Assembly (NCBI RefSeq): GCF_000004075.3
Contig: NC_026658.2
Location: 1,488,001-1,552,000 of the forward strand
Direction: 5' to 3'
DNA from: Cucumis sativus
Lineage: Eukaryota; Streptophyta; Magnoliopsida; Cucurbitales; Cucurbitaceae
DNA: 64,000 bases
Shown: positions 25,139-37,050 of the stretch, one piece after another
Layout of the letters: every line of letters begins with the position of its first letter
Position numbering within the stretch: the stretch's first letter is position 1
Position numbers and translations under genes: made by a program
The notes under the pieces: model-generated
Database searches by the model: none
Told to the model about the DNA's origin: nothing
What the model saw: only the letters and a program-made list of their open reading frames with translations

Positions 25139-25724
25139 CTAAAGAGAAGTAGAATGAATGAAAGGAAGTTAAATTCATTGTCATCCTGTTACATCATCAA
25201 AACATTCTAGTAGATTTATTTAAAAATACCCAATAAGTTATAGACTCCACAGATAACAAGTGATTAACATGAACTTGAATGAATTTTGTAACAATGTCAC
25301 CATCCCATCTAAACACACCATAATTCTAATATAAGAAAGCTATGAATTCAAAGAAACAAGAGAAAGGGAGATCAAACATTATACAAGAAATTGAAGCAGT
25401 AGAAACCACAGACTCGCAATTAAATACATGCAATTCCCTTTAGGAACTGAAGGTAGCCTAAAAGATACAAGCAATCGCAATCCTGATCCAAAAACTAATG
25501 CGTAAGATCAACGAAATGAGTGAAACTATCCCTAACGAAAACGCTTATTCATTACCGAATTCAAACGAAAGTTCAGAAGCAATCAAAGATGGGTAATGAG
25601 ATGAAAATATGAGGGAAATTCACTGAATTCTTCGGCGAATCATCAAACAATAAAAGGAATCTAGAAAAACAAACAGAGAAATATGTAGAAACGGAATTTA
25701 TAGAAAGAGAGAGGGAAAATTTAC
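25139..25724 (-). other. 5'UTR intron of the IPK2 gene
   Basis: On the minus strand an exon ending CGCTTG meets GTAAATTTTC at 25724, and the acceptor CTCTTTAG ends at 25139, three bases before the ATG. The 586-bp interval has stop codons in all frames and no coding signal. A leader intron directly before the start codon is common in plant genes and often raises expression. Confidence 0.7.
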
Positions 25725-25807
25725 CAAGCGTTGTAAAGGGAAAAGGAATTTGAGGAAGAGAGAGAAGTGGCAATGGTGGATGGGAAGAAGAAGCGTGAGA
25801 GCAATGG

Positions 25808-25815
25808 CTTTTATA
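25808..25815 (-). promoter_or_regulatory. TATA box of the IPK2 gene
   Basis: TATAAAAG on the minus strand lies about 85 bases upstream of the inferred 5'UTR donor, so transcription would begin near 25780 and give a first exon of roughly 55 bases. A GGC-repeat patch at 25827-25853 lies just upstream of it. Confidence 0.65.
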
Positions 25816-25826
25816 TTGATGCACCT

Positions 25827-25853
25827 CGGGCGGCGGCGGCGACGGCGGCGGTG
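25827..25853. repeat. GGC trinucleotide repeat in the IPK2 promoter
   Basis: About eight GGC/GAC triplets form the most GC-rich stretch of the neighbourhood, immediately upstream of the TATA box. It is non-coding by position. Confidence 0.8.
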
Positions 25854-27481
25854 TTGCTTCCCCACCTCCGCATCTTCAGTCAACAAAAGATTACAACCTT
25901 TTTATGACTTCCTTTCCTTTCCTTTCCTTTCACTTTTAATCATATCAAATTACATCAATTATACTATTTTAAAAAAAAGAAAAACTCAAATCGATCTCTA
26001 TTGTCAACAACAAAAAGTAGCTTTTGAAAAATCCAATTGGAATTTTTTCGATTTGATAGTCGATTCCATTTTTCAATTTATCATATTCACTCCTTAATTA
26101 CACATAAAAAAATTACTTAATTACACATGAAAAAAATTACTTATTTTCTTAGTTATTTATTTATCATACACTCCTTAATTACTCATTTTTAGAAATTTTG
26201 TCAAAATTATAATTAATATTAATTCTTCTAGAAATATAACTCACTTTACAATTTATTATACAACGAAAGAGTATTATTCACATGATCGAAAATGAACAAA
26301 AATAAATTCCTAAGATGTTGATTGATCTTTACCCCCAAGAAGTTGATAGCTCTCATGACAAAAAAATGAATTAAATAGTAAGGAATTATTTATCTTTTTA
26401 AGTGGAAGGAAGCAATGGGGAATAATGAACATTGACATTTGAGTAGGGGAATAATGAACATCTTTATCTAGTTATTAAAATTTGAGAATATGTTTTTTTT
26501 CTTTAAAAAAATAATAAATAAGTATTTATGGGAATTGTTATAATAGCACCGAACAAAATTTATAAATATTTTATAAATAATTTCAATATATTGTCATTTT
26601 TTAAAACACCCCTAAGAATTTCCTTTTTTTCTTTCTTCTTGATAGATTAAATTTTAAAAAAAATGGAATCAAGATTTTAACAAACATCAAACAAGCTAAA
26701 TGTAAATGACAAGAACTACAAGGTGGAGAACAAGAACAAAAACAATAAAAGTTAAAAAAAAAATAGTTAGAAAGCTTTATTTGTAAAAGTGGTTAAAATT
26801 CAATTTTGTCAAAACAAAAATTAGATGATGGGGATAAAAAATTTATATTTTTTTCTTTTGGGAAAAGTAAAGTAAAACTAGGTAAAAAAGAAGAGAAAAA
26901 AAGCATAATTTGTCTCTCTTTGAAAGTTCGTTGTAGTTTGAAAATTCCCCACTTTTCATCTCCATCTCTTCTATTTTTAAAGATTTTAGAAGCAGATTAA
27001 AAAGGAGGCCAAATCTAACTATGCCAAAATGAAATGGTTTGAACAAAAGCACTTTTGATTGTCCTGATTCGAATTGAGATTAGTTAAATAATAGATAGGA
27101 AGCATTAGGACAGATCTACTGACATAGATGATATTAAAAATGATATGTAACACTCTTTTTTGTTATTATTGTGGTTGTAATTATTTTTTAGAAAGATGTT
27201 CAAAATAAAGAAAATATTATATTATTATATATTATTTTATTGAAAAAAACAACATAAGAAAATATAAACAATATCAATTTGAAAAGAAATTCAAATCAAT
27301 TAAAAAAAAATATGTTATATAATTTCAAATAGTATTATATCAAATTAATGAAGAGTTGTAGGTAAAGACATTGTTGGAACATTATGTAAAGTAAAGATAT
27401 TTTCGAGTATAAATCCTAAAAAAAAAAAAACAAATAAAGTTAGGAAGTGTCGTTTAAGGTAAAGCTCTAAAATGGAGTTTC

Positions 27482-27734
27482 GGATGAGCATCAGTTGATC
27501 GAAGTATATTTTCCAACTAAACCAATACCGAATTAACTATGGTCAATTTAGTAAATGTTCAAACTGACATCAACTACAAATGTTCAAACTAGTAAATGAT
27601 CGTCAGATTATACATTTGAAAATTTTTAAACAAATGTCGTCGATTTAGATTTTTTCCAAACCGACATAGACCAACCTCTTCTTACCTTCGATTTGGTTAG
27701 TCGACTCAGTTTTATGGTCTACTATGCTCATCTC
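27482..27734. mobile_element. Possible small inverted-repeat transposon (MITE-like)
   Basis: GGATGAGCAT at the left and the complement of AGATGAGCAT at the right bound about 250 bases of moderately AT-rich DNA. Size and termini suit a MITE. I could not find matching target-site duplications, and the inner sequence does not fold obviously. Confidence 0.35.
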
Positions 27735-28482
27735 TACTAAAAACTATTAAGGTTAAGTTATTAAACACTAACTCGTCAAATTAGAACACATCATAATTAG
27801 TTTGAGGCGTTAGGTTTCGCACACAATTAGACCTTTTTCTTTAAATAGCCAAATACATTCCTTCCAAGGAGAAGCTTATTTTGCACTTTTAAATCTTCAT
27901 CATCGAACGACCAAAATAAGCCTATCAAAAGAAGATAATAAAATGTGTCTTAGATAATGGAGACACAGAATGCAATAAGAAAAGTTATTATTTTTCATGA
28001 TAGGACTGGGATAAAAAAAGGAATCAAATTACTAATCAAAATTTGAAATATTAAACAAATCTCTGCTTCAACTGACGCAATCTTGTCATTTTCCATTTAG
28101 TATAGTACAAAAAAGAAGTGTTTTATTGTTTTTCACACATGTATTGGTTTCACATTATATGGTTAAATGATTATCAATCAAGTTTGTAGCTTTATTGAAA
28201 ACTTCATCTTCTCTCCTTAATGCACATTTATTAATAATCAACATGTGTAACTCGACTATCCAAACGTAAACTTCGTGATCCCAACGTACCAACTCTAGAC
28301 TTTAAAACGCAACTGCTATATATCTCTAATTATATTATATATTGAACAGAATACACATCTGAATATATATATATATTTTTTTTATTGAGCATAGATTTCT
28401 TTGAGTATTTTTTGTGGAGAAACTGTTAGGATACTCCTAACAAGAATCACTATTTACAATGAAGAACTACAATAGGATCCAA

Positions 28483-28660
28483 GTTTATAGTACTTGGGAC
28501 CCCCTCTCTTTGAGAATAGTACTCAACTAACAGTTTTGAAAAAAAAGATAACTTTGAAGCACTTTAGAAAAAGAGGGGAAAGAAGGGGTCCAAGAAAAGG
28601 GGACCCCTCTCTCCCTCTTTACCTTTGAAAAAAGATTACTTTAAAGCACTTTAGAAAACC
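28483..28660. repeat. Imperfect direct duplication
   Basis: GGGACCCCCTCTCT...GAAAAAAAAGATAACTTTGAAGCACTTTAGAAAA near 28497-28570 recurs in shorter form near 28600-28657 (GGGGACCCCTCTCT...AAAAAAGATTACTTTAAAGC). Copies differ by small indels and substitutions, so the event is older than the 110-bp duplication downstream. Confidence 0.7.
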
Positions 28661-29210
28661 AGCAGTGCAAGGAGAATAAATGTCCTGTTTTAGATTATGG
28701 TGGTGGGTTCTCTAAACTGTTTTAAGACTATGCAAAGGAAGCTTCCCAATATGTGTTTGCTGCCTTCCGTGTGCCCCCTTTGCTTGAAAACAGTGAGCTC
28801 CTAATACACATTCATTTTCCATCCCTTCTCATCTAATTGTTGGTTTAGCATATTTTCTATGCTCAAAACAGCTTCGATAGTTTTTCTATGCTCAAAAAAG
28901 GATTGGGTTGACATCTTCCATGATTAAAAAAAGGATTGAGTTGACATCGTAGACAATTCTAAAAAGAAATGCAGCAGCTTGGTGTTCTTCAAATACAAAA
29001 TTCAAAGATTACTCCATACAGGATATCTGCCTCAATTGGACTACCTTCACCTAAAGAGATTCAATGAAGTTTCCCCCAATTGCTAGTTCAGAATTTGTGC
29101 TTTTGTAGTTTTGACGAGCTTTATTATGTATTTCTACCATTAAGTTTTTATTTTTCAGCCTTGCTTCTTCTGTCTAATGTACGTAGTTTATATTGTTATT
29201 TTGGTTGTTA

Positions 29211-29430
29211 CTTTGGTCTTTTCATGACTGGTATTGTTCTTGTATTTTGGATATGATGAGGGTACTATGGGAGTGTGAACCTAGTTGAGATGTCCAATCT
29301 CACAAACAACACATCTAAGCCTTTGGTCTTTTCATGACTGGTATTGTTCTTGTATTTTGGATATGATGAGGGTACTATGGGAGTGTGAACCTAGTTGAGA
29401 TGTCCAATCTCACAAACAACACATCTAAGC
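29211..29430 (+). repeat. Perfect 110-bp tandem duplication
   Basis: The 110 bases at 29211-29320 are repeated without a single difference at 29321-29430. The unit contains CTAGTTGAGATGTCCAATCT, similar to a stretch near 55105-55125 in a LINE 3' end, so the duplicated DNA is probably itself retroposon-derived. Perfect identity means a recent event or an assembly error. Confidence 0.95.
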
Positions 29431-29570
29431 CTTCAACATTTGGGCATCCAGAAAACTCGTAGGTCATTAAATCCTTGATAGCTGGTCACGATGAATTGAA
29501 CTCATTCCTTCTAAGCCCTTTACCACATCATGTCCTTTATGATTAGGCCAATCCATGATGATTTATCCTA
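29431..29570 (-). mobile_element. SINE remnant, copy 1
   Basis: Read on the minus strand the segment begins with ATGGATTGGCCTAATCAT, a degenerate polymerase III A box, followed by GAGTTCAATTC in the B-box position and GGATTTAATGACCTACGAGT further on. The same order of words occurs at 48200-48396 and 53950-54260. It is truncated at its 3' side, where it abuts the 110-bp duplication. Confidence 0.6.
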
Positions 29571-29794
29571 CCTGCCAACCCAAGCTTAAATTTTTTTCTG
29601 TTTACATAGGAAGATGGGATAAATTTCCCTATTTTCAGGAGCAATGTAGCTATTTTGCAATAACTAGTTTTTTCAAGTTATGATCTTACTTAATACCGAT
29701 CATTGTTGTGAATATTGTTGATGATTGTTTCATTATCAAAAGTTTGGATGTCAATACATGAAAATGAAAAAGAAAATATATAGGTAACAATATA

Positions 29795-32619
29795 CTAAGT
29801 TGAAAATTGATTGTTTCTTACCGTTTTTTGTGTTGTTATGTTGGCCATCGCAGCAAAGATGCAGGTAAGGAAAAGTAGGGAGGCAAGAAAACTCACAGAT
29901 ATGATTCTGGCCAAAATAATGTATGGCTGGGCAACAGATTTTTTGACATGAATCCCAAGAACACCATTGGACAGTTCTTTCTCTTCAGAGTAAAAGTTCC
30001 TGTATATTTGAACACCTGAAACAAGTTTCATCCCCATAAACCAATACAATATTCAAATGGTAGCTAGATTATTTCACACACACGAGAGAGATAACATAAG
30101 GAGAATTATTTTAAATGGCAAAACTTCTAAAAAATAATTACAAATATAGCAAAATATCACAAGGTACTAACAAATAATGTTTCAAAGTCATAAAGTACAC
30201 TAAGCAAATAATCTTTTAGAATTACTACGCTATAATAAAAATAAATAGGCAAGAAGGATTATATCAAAATTCTATAGAACAAAAGAACAAATAGAAAGTT
30301 CATACTAAAGAATTATCATGAACAAGATAATGAAATACCAAGGAAACGAAAAATTATAGACATTGGTATTTTATCTTACCATCTGTTAAGGTTTTTACTC
30401 CAGGAAGAACGTTATCAAGACTCTCTGCTTTCAACATCGCATAAAATGAAGGGTATTGACGTACATCCTACAGCATTCCAGAAGTTTGTATGGAAATAAT
30501 ATAGTGTAGAAATGTCAATGTTTTGAATTTTTGTGGAATTAATACCTGAACCTCAAACAACAAACATTTATTGAAAAGTATCAACGCTCCAGACTGAATT
30601 CTGTACCAAAGAGGTTAAAAATTATTGGAGAATAAAATTACATGCAACTTTGACATTTGTGTTGTTTTGTCTAGTTCAAGACTATCTCCCCAAACTGTAA
30701 ATTAACGAGCCAATAACAACAAAGAATCTATGTAATGTTTCACAGCTATAGCCACTCAAATGTCCCCAATACTGTAACTAAGAAAGCAATTTTATAATGG
30801 GAAAGTTTCTTGCAATACCGATTGTAATTACCAGCAGCACATCTTCCCTCCACTCTCTTTAGGCCATCTAGAACCAATTATATATTGCACAAGAGAAATC
30901 AATGTCAAAAATCACAACACTAAACCAATAGAGCAACAAGACAAGATTCCCAAGAAAACTACTACTAAAGTGAACCCAAAAGCTTAAGCTAATATCTTTT
31001 ATTATATTACTAACAAAACCTGACATGTAAACTATTAATATCCATAAGAAGGAATTTGAATTCAAGACTCCTCTGATAGGATACCATCTTGTCTATACAT
31101 TGTGTCTAAATTGCCAATAGACATGCCATTGGTTACTGATTCAAGTCACTAGATGCTCAGTTAGGTATTCAGATGTTAAGCCTCTCTTAAGCAATGAAAG
31201 CTATTTGTGGTTATTTGTAGTTGTAGTACACTAGTTGATTTTACACGGTAAAAAATTCAACTTTCAAGAGTAAGAATAGCCTTTACTTAAAAGAAAAATG
31301 AGTAAGAGGTAGAGGTATCCTAGTGCAGAGTTCAGTATAAAAGTAGTGACATGATTCTTTTCTTGTAGCAAATACTTTGATAACAGAGTTGGTGTCATGG
31401 GGTGTTTTCGAGGTATAACTTTTTGTGCGCCAATCCTTGGTTATTGAGTTTTTGGTATAACGTGTGCTGTGTACTTGGAGCCCTTGAGTGAGAGAGGCTT
31501 GATTTTTGCACGATCTTGTTTACATATTCAGTACTTTTAATACCATCTAACACAAGCTTAAGAATGTTAAGAAAATATAACAGAATTACCTTTTAGCTGA
31601 GTAAAGAAAGGCTCCTGAACATGAAGCTCAAAGTTTACTGTCTTTAGAACCTGCGATGTACAAGCAAAAACTAAATTAGACATAGGAGATGGGTGTTGGA
31701 AATTGTCACGATTATAAACTCGATCAACCAATGATATGAGTAAAAGCACTTGCATTTACTAATTCAGCTCGTCCTTCAGCAATCTCATTACTTTCTTCTT
31801 CGTCCTCGAAGTCATCTAGTGACCCACACGATGCTTTGGAAACTGACTTCAAAAGAGTGGATACTAGATCCTTATACAATCTGGAAACATCTGATAGAGA
31901 ATGTGATATATCGAGTGTGAAGAGAAGTATTTCTCATTCCTCTTGTTATTCATATTAAAATATAAATCAAAAACAGGAAAGTTTGTTTAACCTTATGCTT
32001 GCTGAAGTAAAGAGAACAGGTACGTTTGGATAATATAAACCCAAAATAGAATAAATATCATCTCGCGTTTGCGTTGTTCAGAAACGAACAAGCATTAAAA
32101 ATGCCCATGAAATATCACAGAGGAATCCAAATACAAAGATCTCAAAGAAATGGGAGCAACCCATTACAGATAATAGCTTAGTCCTTCAACGAATCATGAA
32201 CTACAATCACTAATCTAATTTAGTTCCGTTTTATTAAAATCAAAACAAACTACACTCATAAAGTTCCAGAATCTAATTAGAAGTAGACCATTTCTCCTTT
32301 ACCACTGAATCCGCTACCAAAATCAACGACTCCCGACAAGTAAATTTCAAAACCAACAGAGAAAAACGCGAGTTCAAGAGAATCAATTTCTACTACCGTT
32401 ACCGAAAATTAGAAACAAAGGATTCATAATTTGAATTTCAGTACCAGGACAATCATTATGATTGAGAAGGTGAGAAGAGAAGTCTGTAGAAAACCCTAGA
32501 TCATGGTCTATGTCAAGGGTTCCATTGATGTGAGATTGGAGCGTGAACTTGAGCAGCTCTTCTAGGCAGTCTCGTAGCTCAACCGGCGATGATCCGGGTG
32601 AACATGGCCGTCGCTGCAT
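29795..32619 (-). CDS. ASCH-domain protein
   Basis: ASCH domains have a PUA-like fold and are thought to bind RNA; plant members are poorly characterised. Exons on the minus strand are 32445-32619, 31760-31890, 31590-31650, 30819-30867, 30546-30600, 30380-30467 and a last exon starting at 30015. Frames join exactly and give 259 residues if the last exon is read to the TAG at 29795. The N-terminal third starts MQRRPCSPGSSPVELRDC and contains an acidic DDFEDEEES run; the ASCH core follows with NFELHVQEPFFTQLK and the signature G124-x-K-x-x-E-x-R131, then ALILFNKCLLFEVQ and GVQIYRNFYSEEK. The 3' end is uncertain: the last exon has strong internal donors after Ser226 (GTGAGT) and further on (GTAAGA), and related proteins continue with a different C-terminus. 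No continuing exon was found downstream. Confidence 0.85.
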
Positions 32620-33370
32620 TCTTTTCTTTTTTTCTTTTACTTTTTTTCAAATTTTGAACAATCACTATTTATATCCGATGGTGAAAAGCAGTCGAAAATC
32701 GCAATGCATTGCTTAGAGGCTTTGTGATGAACTAAACTATATGCTAAATTGTATGTAAATTTTTGTGGGTTTGTTCTTGAGGTATAACTAACCTTCCTAT
32801 CTTTTAATCACGGCCTGCTAGTAAAGCAAAGTTACTATAAGAAATTCAAAGAAAACCTTCTCTCTCGGATTCTGTAGTAATCATTTGTTTGACATCTTTA
32901 GATTACCATATTGTTTGTTTTTATAAGAATTCATGTGATTATTTATTTGATATAGTTTTATTATTGCATTGATTTTATTAAAGGCAAAACTTGAGGAACG
33001 CGCTCGATAACATGTCAAGACATTGTCTCTTAACAATAAAAGATTATTTTCACAAATATCTCTTAACAATGAAAGATTCTTTTCACATGTAATTACATGT
33101 GATTGATTATGATATTTTGATATATTTTATAAATATTTGAATTTATTTTAATATATTGAAAATTTTGAGACAACAAAAATTGAAACCAACTACATACATC
33201 GGCAACATTATTTTGGGTAAAATTTAGCCTATATATATATATATACATAACACACCCACGTTTTGCCTCTAACCCTAGCCATACCCAGAGCTCGCTTACG
33301 CGTATTCTCGGGATCACTGATTAATTCTATCCTAAACCAATTATGAGATGTAAGAGCTCTATATAAAATG
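32620..33370. other. Spacer between ASCH and membrane-protein genes
   Basis: About 750 bases hold the ASCH upstream region and the membrane-protein 3'UTR. It contains a 33-bp imperfect tandem repeat (33026-33089, TCTCTTAACAAT core) and a TA run at 33231-33246. Short minus-strand frames here are not credible genes. Confidence 0.6.
33231..33246. repeat. (TA)n microsatellite
   Basis: A short TA run lies about 125 bases downstream of the membrane-protein stop codon on the minus strand, possibly in its 3'UTR. Confidence 0.85.
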
Positions 33371-36300
33371 TCAATGATTAGCCATCTCCATCGTCTTTGG
33401 AGTCGAAGAATTGGGTTGAACTGATCCATCAAAATGGTGGAGTTTTTGGTCAATGTTGGCTCTAATTGTCCAAATCAAGACCAAACACACCATAACAATT
33501 GAAACAAAAACCAACCCTACCCAAACCATATAGGCATATTTCTCCAATGGCTTGCAATGATGTTCTAAGATTTTTGAAAATGCATCTTTCACTGTTTGAC
33601 ATTCCACAAGGCTTTCCATTCCTGGATACACATTGAGGAAATCTTGTATTGAGTTTGTGTAAGCTTCCACTGTTTTGTACTCAAAGTTTGACATGAACTG
33701 CCCATTCTCACACCCTCCATTGTTTTCATCAGCACATGTGAGAAGTTTTAGTACCTGAAAGAATCACGATGATATAATAATGTCGATAAAGATTGTGTTG
33801 ATGAAAATGTGTCTAATATGTTCTTTAGAGTACTGTTAGTCACATTATCTCAATTTAGCATAACGCACAAAGACGATGTTTATAGTGAGGCCGGGGGAGA
33901 CAAAAACGACATTTAGCGCGATGCTGCTTAAAAGTGAACAATAACAATAACGCCGTACGCCGTAACGTATTTACCTTGGGGATGTCTCCAATACGGATGG
34001 TGTTTGCTGCACAGTTTTGAGGTTGGTATTCATAATAAGGAGGTTGTGAGAAAGGATTACAAACCAAAGCAATGTCTGGATATGATATAGCAATTTGTGT
34101 GTTAACCTGAAAAAATATTAAGAAGTAAAAAGGTTATTATAATTTGTGTAATTAACTAACTTTAAGCTAATAATATAATTAAAAAAGTGTATTTTGCATA
34201 TAGAATAATTACCTGATTAACCAGATCATAAATCTCTGAACTTACATCAGTAAGAACTGATTTTGCAGTTAGAAGTTGCTCACATGGGAGAATAGAGCTT
34301 AGGCTATTGTTGTTGGGATTTTCTTGAAACATTTCAAGAGCTTTGCAAGTGTCACTTGAGAAACTGAAATCAAACCAAAATCAATTATTTATTTTTAGTC
34401 TTTAAAAACTGCCGGAGATATATATTAACAAAATATAGCAAAATTTTAGAGATATTAATCATAGATTTATATCAATTTCATATCCTATCAACTATAGTCA
34501 TCGTTAAACTTCTAAAATCTTAGCAATGATTGATATGGATAATGTTTAGACATTAATAGACGTTGATAAATATATATATCAATGCATGGACGGATATGCT
34601 ATATTTGAAAATGCATGTAATAAAAATGAAAGTTTTAAGTTTAAAGAGAGATGGGAGAGAGAGAGTTACTTGTTCAAGAAAAGGTACAACCCAAAGAAGA
34701 TCCAACACAGAACTGTGAGAATCCAACAAAGGAGAATGAAACTGCAAGAAAACAAAAAAGTCAAATTTTTTAAGTATGGTTTTCTTTTTGTGTGTGTTTT
34801 TATGAGAAAATTATATGAACATTAAGGAGTGAGTAATACTTACAGGTGAAGTAATCTTTGTAATCTGAGAATCCCAAATACTGCAAAACAAAACAAAACA
34901 TATATAAACAAAATTGAACTCTCATGTACAAAGCTATTTAGGTAAGAAACCTTGCAAAAAAAAACTGACCAGACATGGCAATTACAGCTCCCAAGTTCAA
35001 AGACATTGTAACCATAGTCACTATGTACCTGCAAAACCATACACACATCCCCTCTTTCAATCCCGAGTACTGTTTTGTTTTAGAATTTAAGAAGAAGAAA
35101 TAAAGAGAGAGAGAGAGAAGAAGTTTAAGGGTATAGTAAAATTACACAATGTTGAGGCCTTTGTGGATCAAAAGCCTATTCTTATTGGCTTGCCATTGAA
35201 TATTTGCAGCTTGAGCATCAAGATTGTGAGAAGTAGAAGTCAAAGTTCCAGAGGTTTCTTGAATTCTATAACTTCCAGTTGTTTTAGAAGCTTCTAGGTT
35301 AGAAATCATGTCTTTCATAGCTGAAGTTGTATTTTGAATTGTATTTGATGCTCCATTGGCTGTCTCTATAATGATCTTCACTACATTTTTTGCCTCTTTA
35401 TCAAATCTAGTGCTTCCTCCAATCACCACTCCACATCCCACACTGCCAAACTCAATAAAAATAAATAAATAAATATACTGAGGTTTGTTCATGTTAAACA
35501 TCACAATTTTCAACACATAAAAAAAGGTTATTTGAATTACTTTCAAGTATACACGACTTACATTGCCAAAATGGTGAAGAAAGCAGCCAAAAGAATGGTC
35601 CATAGGTAGAATTCCTGGCCAAGATGTGGCATTTTCTTTAGCTTTCGCTTTCCCCTTCCCTTTCCAGTACAACATAGAGTTGCTACCAAAAATCCTCCAT
35701 ATGCTATTCCACACACAAGCCATACCACTCCAATCCCATACCCTACAGCTCCTGTGAAAACTGTTGACTATAAACAAACAAGAAACTGCTAGTTAGGTGA
35801 AAAGTTTTTTTAGTACAGTACGTAAAAGTTCGTTCTTAATTTGATACAAAATTTATATATTTACAGAAACCCTCCTAGATGTATTAATACTCCTGAACTT
35901 TCAAATAGATATATATACATTAAAGCTAAACTTAGTAACTTAATTTATCCATTAGAAATTCAGAATTATACTTCTTTTTTATACCCACAAAGAAAAAAGT
36001 TTAAATTAAAAAACAAATAATAACTTTCTTGTCATATAGTTGCTTCCACCGTATAACTAAAACTATTTATAAATTTTCCTTTATTTTGTAAAAATTTTCT
36101 TTATCACTTCTAACTTTTGTAGTTCTTTTTCTTCAGACTGGTGCAAAGGGCACCCTCAGCATGCTTGCATTGCAAACAAATAGAGTTTCGTAACTTAATC
36201 CAACTCTACTCATAAACGTAATAAAAAACTGGAAATGAAGAAAAAAGAAAACTTACACTCCAGTAGTGTTTGTTGGTGATGTTATATCCACCTCTATACT

Positions 36301-36608
36301 TATTGAAATGATTCAAAGGATCAACTCTAACTGTATCATCTGCTTCTTTGATTGCTTCCAACCCATCATTTTTTCGCACAAAATCCCTCCCTATACCCAA
36401 AATTATTATTAATTACTTTCAAGTGATCTCTACTAAAAAAATAAAATTTAAATTAACTAAATTAAATTAAATTACCATCTTGTAGTAGAGAATTTGATGA
36501 TGAAATTTCCTGTCCCAAAGTTTCTGGGAAAATCCAGCTTGAACTCACCAACAAGAAAACCAAAGCAATTTTCATCACTACTTTTACTCCATTTTTTGAT
36601 CCCATCAT
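33371..36608 (-). CDS. Multi-pass membrane protein, tweety-like plant family
   Basis: Ten exons on the minus strand: 36476-36608, 36257-36390, 35562-35767, 35146-35442, 34970-35028, 34844-34880, 34670-34741, 34213-34363, 33975-34106 and 33371-33754. They join in frame to 534 residues. The start MMGSKNGVKV leads into a hydrophobic signal peptide. Likely membrane spans are at about 90-122, 137-162, 258-282, 290-311 and 482-504. A first outer loop (about 163-257) is rich in Thr, Ser and Asn, and a second (about 312-480) has eight Cys, probably disulphide-bonded. A basic GKGRGKRKLKK stretch follows the first span. This matches a plant family often labelled plasma membrane fusion protein or tweety-like (for example Arabidopsis At2g12400); its function is not established. 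Topology is inferred from hydrophobicity by eye. Confidence 0.88.
34385..34600. repeat. GATAGA/CTATCA dispersed repeat in intron 7 of the membrane-protein gene
   Basis: The intron holds a degenerate run of ATAGATTTATATCAA, CTATCAACTATAG and ATTAATAGACGTTGAT words plus an AAAATATAGCAAAATTTT word, the same vocabulary as segments near 38.2, 39.6 and 41.1 kb. It looks like an old copy of a dispersed family. Confidence 0.45.
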
Positions 36609-36992
36609 CTGAAAAAAGAAATTATTCACACATATAAAAAATATTTTTTTAAAAAAAACAAAATTACTGTATTTAATAAATAAATGAAAACCAACCTATT
36701 AGTAAATGAAAAAAAAAAAAAAAACTGGGAGATGATAAAATAGAGAGATGGAGTGATTTAAGTGAAAAAGGTTTTGCTTGAAAAACAGAATGTCCAAATT
36801 TACAAGAAAGGAACAAAAACTATTGAATGGAATAATTTTCAATTATAATATTTTTCAAGAACTTCTTCATTATAACCTTAGAAAGAGAGAGAGAGAAAAA
36901 AATACCAGAGATGAGAGACAAAAACTCTGCAAATTAATATGAACATGTCCAACTTTTCAGGAGAAAAATAAAACAGAAGAACATAAGAAAAT

Positions 36993-36994
36993 GA

Positions 36995-37044
<50 letters not shown>

Positions 37045-37050
37045 ATATAA
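36993..37050. repeat. Compound (AT)n(GT)n microsatellite
   Basis: About nine AT units pass directly into about fourteen GT units, then ATGTATATA. It lies roughly 400 bases upstream of the membrane-protein start codon, in its promoter region or leader. Alternating purine-pyrimidine DNA of this length can form Z-DNA and is prone to length change. Confidence 0.95.

Larger units (their letters stand above)
25900..29794. other. Spacer upstream of the IPK2 gene and downstream of the ASCH gene
   Basis: About 3.9 kb with no supported gene. The part next to IPK2 is its upstream DNA. It contains a possible small inverted-repeat element (27482-27734), an imperfect direct duplication near 28483-28660, the perfect 110-bp duplication at 29211-29430 and a SINE remnant at 29431-29570. 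Short open frames at 26806-27000 and 26843-27052 are overlapping low-complexity frames. Confidence 0.6.

Noticed and set aside
25750..26097. 115-codon plus-strand frame across the IPK2 promoter
   Set aside because: Arg tract arises from the GGC repeat; the region is the minus-strand promoter and leader.
35142..35777. 211-codon continuous minus-strand frame treated as one protein
   Set aside because: It joins parts of exons 3 and 4 through the intron in the wrong frame for exon 3; the spliced model gives the conserved membrane segments.
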